From: Methanobacterium sp.
Lineage (GTDB): Archaea; Methanobacteriota; Methanobacteria; Methanobacteriales; Methanobacteriaceae
Direction of reading: 5' to 3'
Length of the DNA: 64,000 nt
Assembly: GCA_003151535.1 (NCBI GenBank)
Contig: PLXT01000077.1
Coordinates: forward strand, 25,538 to 89,537
In this document: piece by piece, positions 61,061 through 64,000 of the stretch
Layout of the letters: the number at the start of each line of letters is the position of its first letter
How positions within the stretch are numbered: the stretch's first letter is position 1
Program-made: the position numbers and the translations under genes
The notes under the pieces: model-generated
The model's input: only the letters and a program-made list of their open reading frames with translations
What the model was told of the DNA's origin: nothing
The model's database searches: none

Positions 61061-61151
61061 GTTAATACTCCTTAAAAATATTCATAAAATTATAAAAAAA
61101 TATTACAATAAAATGTAGATTTCATCTATTAAAAATCAATAATTTAAAAAC

Positions 61152-61316
61152 TTATCCTGAATAAGTAAACCGAAGCGCTATGCAGAAAACTGCAAGAACA
61201 ACAGTCATAATAACTACCTGTTCTGGTGTAAGTTTAGGTCCCTTTGTTTCTTCTTCGAAGTACCTTACTAATCCAGCACCGCTAGGAGGAAGCACTTGTT
61301 TATCCTTTTTTGCCAT
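61152..61316 (-). CDS. secG: preprotein translocase Sec61 beta subunit
   Basis: 54 residues, from ATG 61316 to TAA 61152. The sequence begins MAKKDKQVLPPSGAGLVRYF, goes on EEETKGPKLTPEQVVIMTVV and ends in the TM segment LAVFCIALRFTYSG. This is the archaeal Sec61 beta, a single C-terminal membrane anchor with the PPSGAGLVRYF and GPKLTPEQV signatures. It belongs to the SecYE-beta channel. The ribosome site GGTGATTTATA precedes the ATG. It was too short for a length-based ORF search. Confidence 0.95.
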   Translation of the reverse strand: MAKKDKQVLPPSGAGLVRYFEEETKGPKLTPEQVVIMTVVLAVFCIALRFTYSG

Positions 61317-61850
61317 TATAAATCACCACTTAAAGATTAACTTGAAAATTTAATATTCATCCAATTTCTTACTATGTTTGAATCGTATTGATTTTAAACT
61401 TTATATCATTACTGGTTTTTATACTATTAACATTATCTTTATTACCATTTTTTTTTAAATGCCAATAGTTAAAGGTCATGTATTATATATAAAATAAGTG
61501 AGTTAAAAGAAGTTCAAGGGGATTATCTCATAAAGGAATAACTAACTAAGTTACTATGCTTTTTAAAGCTTTAATATACGCTTAATAATATTTTGTAAGG
61601 GGTTTATACATTTTTTTTAGAATGTGCTCTATTAAAATTCTTTATCTACTATTTTATAAGGATATATCAGCTAAATTGTGTTATTATTCATGTTAAATGT
61701 TTTAAGCAAAGCTTAAATGTTGTTTTGTTCATAGCATAATATAGAGAAGTTATAATCGGATCGAGAATTAATTAAAATATTCAAGATATTTTTTAATATT
61801 TATACTAATTTCATTAAGATTCAAATTAATAAAAGGAAAAGGGAATAATT
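61317..61850. other. 534-base AT-rich gap upstream of polC
   Basis: It contains the inverted repeat TTTAAGC-AAA-GCTTAAA (61701-61717), embedded in two direct copies of TTAAATGTT, and a TATA-like element near 61790-61803 that would fit the polC promoter. No coding frame of note was seen. Confidence 0.5.
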
Positions 61851-64000
61851 ATGGGATATTTCGACGTTTTGGAAGAAGAAACATTGAAGCTGTATGAAAT
61901 AGCAAAACAAGCAAGGTTCAAGGGTCATGATATTGAGCTTGAACCGGAAATACCTCTTGCAAAGGATCTTGCAGAACGTGTTGAAGGACTTGTTGGGCCT
62001 AAAGGAGTTGCAGCTAGAATAAAAGAATTAGAAGATGATATTTCTCGTGAGGAAGTTGCATTCCAAATTGCAAGAGAAATAGTTACTAAAACTGAGGTTG
62101 AAGGGAAGGATGACAGTTTAGAAGTCCGGGAGCAGAAGTCTGACCAGGCTATCAGAACAGCGCTAGCAATTTTAACCGAGGGGGTTGTAGCTGCGCCTTT
62201 AGAGGGAATTGCTAAAATCAAAATAAAAAGAAATTTTGATAGTGGATGGTACCTTGCAGTATACTTTGCAGGACCTATTAGAAGTGCAGGCGGAACTGCA
62301 TCAGCTCTTGCAGTATTGATAGGTGATTATATAAGAATTTCATTAGGCCTTGATAAATACAAACCAATAGATACTGAGGTAGAAAGGTATGTCGAGGAAG
62401 TGGAACTTTATGAATCAGAGGTAACCAACCTCCAGTACTCACCAAAACCCGACGAAGTAAGAATAGCAGCCAAGAACATACCTGTAGAAGTCACTGGTGA
62501 ACCCACAGATAAGATTGAAGTATCACATCGTGATTTAGAACGTGTTGAAACTAATAACATTCGAGGTGGTGCTTTACTTGCTATTGCTGAGGGAGTTATA
62601 CAAAAAGCCCCAAAGGTATTGAAATATGCAAAAAAATTGAAGATTGATGGATGGGAATGGTTAGAAGACTTTTCAAAGCCTTCAGATTCAAAAGGTGATG
62701 ATGATACTCATAAGGTCGATGATAAATACATGAGGGATATAATTGGGGGTAGACCTGTACTGGCTTATCCTCAAGCTAAGGGCGGCTTCAGATTAAGATA
62801 TGGGAGATCGAGGAATGCGGGACTTGCTGCCATGGGAATACACCCGGCAACTATGGAAATAGTTGAATTTCTGGCTGTTGGTACCCAGATGAAGATCGAG
62901 AGACCTGGAAAAGGTAACTGTGTAGTTCCTGTTGATAGCATAGAAGGCCCAATTGTTAAGATGAAAGATGGTAGTGTAATTAAAGTCGAATCAGAACAAC
63001 AGGGGAGAAAAATTAAACATCAAGTGGATGAGATCATCTTTTTAGGAGACATGTTAGTCCCATTTGGTGAATTTTTAAGGAATAATCATGTTTTACTTCC
63101 AGCAGGATGGTGCGAGGAATGGTGGGTACAGACTATTGAAAAGTCAAATAAGTACTCTGTAGGGGATATGGACCTTCAATCATTAAAAACCGATAAAATA
63201 AGCTCTAGAACTGCATTTGAAATATCAACAAAGTATGGAGTACCATTACACTCGAATTACACTTACTTCTATCATGATGTCACTAGACAAGATATAAACC
63301 AGCTTGTGACGTTTTTAAACGAAAATTTTGGCGATAAAGATATTGATATGGGTGTAAATGATGGTAGAGGAACTCTACCTGGATCAGATGGGAATAAATT
63401 ACAAGATGATCCTTCATCAGGATTAACTGTTAAGATAGGCCCTGAAAAAAGAATCTTAGAAGTTTTAGGAATTCCCCACATTGTAAAAGAAGGAAACATG
63501 ATCATTGCCCATGATCATGCATATGCTCTTTTAAAAACTCTGACAGAACCACTTAAATTTGATGATGATGCAACGACTTTGGAAGCAATTAATCAAGTTT
63601 CACCAGTTAAGATAATGGCCAAAGCACCTATATATCTTGGTGCAAGGGTTGGAAGACCTGAAAAAACGAAAGAAAGAAAAATGAAACCTGCACCGCATGC
63701 CCTTTTTCCCATAGGCACCAATGGTGGTAACAGGCGTAATATAGTCGATGCTGCAAAGAAGGGAACTATAAGTGTGGATATTGCTAGATGTAAGTGCACA
63801 GAATGTGGTGTAGGTTCAATGCAAGCATTATGTCCTGTATGTGGTGCAAGAACTGTACCTACTAGTTCTGGTAAAAAAAGGATTAATTTAGCTAGTTTAT
63901 TAAAAAAAGCCTATTCTAATATTGGAATTAGGAAGATGGATGAAATTAAAGGGGTTATTGGGATGATTTCTGAAGATAAATTTCCTGAACCTCTTGAGAA
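61851..64000 (+). CDS. polC: DNA polymerase II (family D) large subunit DP2, N-terminal part
   Basis: About 716 residues are present and the frame is still open at the right edge; the full DP2 has about 1,100. The start ATG 61851 has AAAAGGGAATAATT before it. Landmarks: MGYFDVLEEETLKLYEIAKQ, LEGLVGPKGVAARIKELE-like region (about 45-60), YLAVYFAGPIRSAGGTASAL, the catalytic region with LPGSDGNKL, a zinc finger CKCTECGVGSMQALCPVCG near 645-663, and PAPHALFPIGTNGGNRR. With the small exonuclease subunit DP1 (not in the window) it forms the main replicative polymerase of euryarchaea. An intein cannot be excluded in the missing part. Confidence 0.93.
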   Translation, partial: MGYFDVLEEETLKLYEIAKQARFKGHDIELEPEIPLAKDLAERVEGLVGPKGVAARIKELEDDISREEVAFQIAREIVTKTEVEGKDDSLEVREQKSDQAIRTALAILTEGVVAAPLEGIAKIKIKRNFDSGWYLAVYFAGPIRSAGGTASALAVLIGDYIRISLGLDKYKPIDTEVERYVEEVELYESEVTNLQYSPKPDEVRIAAKNIPVEVTGEPTDKIEVSHRDLERVETNNIRGGALLAIAEGVIQKAPKVLKYAKKLKIDGWEWLEDFSKPSDSKGDDDTHKVDDKYMRDIIGGRPVLAYPQAKGGFRLRYGRSRNAGLAAMGIHPATMEIVEFLAVGTQMKIERPGKGNCVVPVDSIEGPIVKMKDGSVIKVESEQQGRKIKHQVDEIIFLGDMLVPFGEFLRNNHVLLPAGWCEEWWVQTIEKSNKYSVGDMDLQSLKTDKISSRTAFEISTKYGVPLHSNYTYFYHDVTRQDINQLVTFLNENFGDKDIDMGVNDGRGTLPGSDGNKLQDDPSSGLTVKIGPEKRILEVLGIPHIVKEGNMIIAHDHAYALLKTLTEPLKFDDDATTLEAINQVSPVKIMAKAPIYLGARVGRPEKTKERKMKPAPHALFPIGTNGGNRRNIVDAAKKGTISVDIARCKCTECGVGSMQALCPVCGARTVPTSSGKKRINLASLLKKAYSNIGIRKMDEIKGVIGMISEDKFPEPLE

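Noticed and set aside
61689..61715. Short frame MLNVLSKA upstream of polC.
   Set aside because: Eight codons, entirely inside the inverted repeat, with no ribosome site.

Overview
The window is AT-rich archaeal DNA, most likely from a mesophilic hydrogenotrophic methanogen of the order Methanobacteriales (genus Methanobacterium or a close relative). The markers are the F430-biosynthesis subunit CfbD, thiol:fumarate reductase subunit TfrA, phosphoseryl-tRNA synthetase SepS, a coenzyme F390 synthetase-like enzyme, the archaeal CTP-dependent riboflavin kinase, the small subunit of phosphomevalonate dehydratase, 5'-deoxyadenosine deaminase, Sec61 beta and the large subunit of DNA polymerase D. 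Shine-Dalgarno sites of the GGTGA/GGAGG type precede most genes, and several genes start with TTG.

Layout. 1-1.9 kb: PadR regulator with a DrrA-like ABC exporter (permease cut by the window edge). 1.9-12 kb: a TIM-barrel isomerase, a DUF362 ferredoxin-like protein, a DUF6790 membrane protein, a HAD phosphatase, alanine dehydrogenase with a small neighbour, a truncated adhesin gene, a DUF1624 membrane protein, GatA and a badly broken MFS transporter. 12-24 kb: mostly housekeeping and cofactor genes, namely a GATase-ATPase of reversed CobQ/CbiA order, RibB, RibK, SepS, TfrA, tRNA-Arg, a PAP2-like protein, a pilin-like small protein, an AIR-synthase-related protein, HisH, a nucleotidyltransferase-cupin fusion and CfbD. 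24-28 kb: SfsA, a K+ channel with RCK domain and an FAD oxidoreductase.

28-37 kb is the accessory region and the most interesting part. It carries a complete structural operon for an iron-only (Anf) nitrogenase, anfH-nifI1-nifI2-anfD-anfG-anfK, behind a promoter with two inverted repeats at the expected transcription start. A hairpin/T-tract and two translationally coupled genes (class I glutamine amidotransferase, FMN-type split-barrel protein) follow. The island is bordered by long AT-rich gaps and contains a tRNA-like 5' fragment and a secreted protein with a structured leader. The P-cluster and cofactor ligands are present in AnfD/AnfK, so the enzyme looks functional. The nifB/E/N genes it would need are not in the window.

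37-64 kb returns to core genes: YchF, CbiE, DUF2115, ArsA/Get3, NadE, CutA, LeuS, a frameshifted two-part acetyltransferase, an FAH-family hydrolase, HisG, DadD, a HAD phosphatase, F390 synthetase, TruD, a 47-residue YHS protein beside a CopA copper ATPase, an amidohydrolase, three tandem DUF5518-like membrane proteins, the small phosphomevalonate dehydratase subunit, PurB, Sec61 beta and the start of DP2 (PolC). No CRISPR array, IS element or rRNA was seen.
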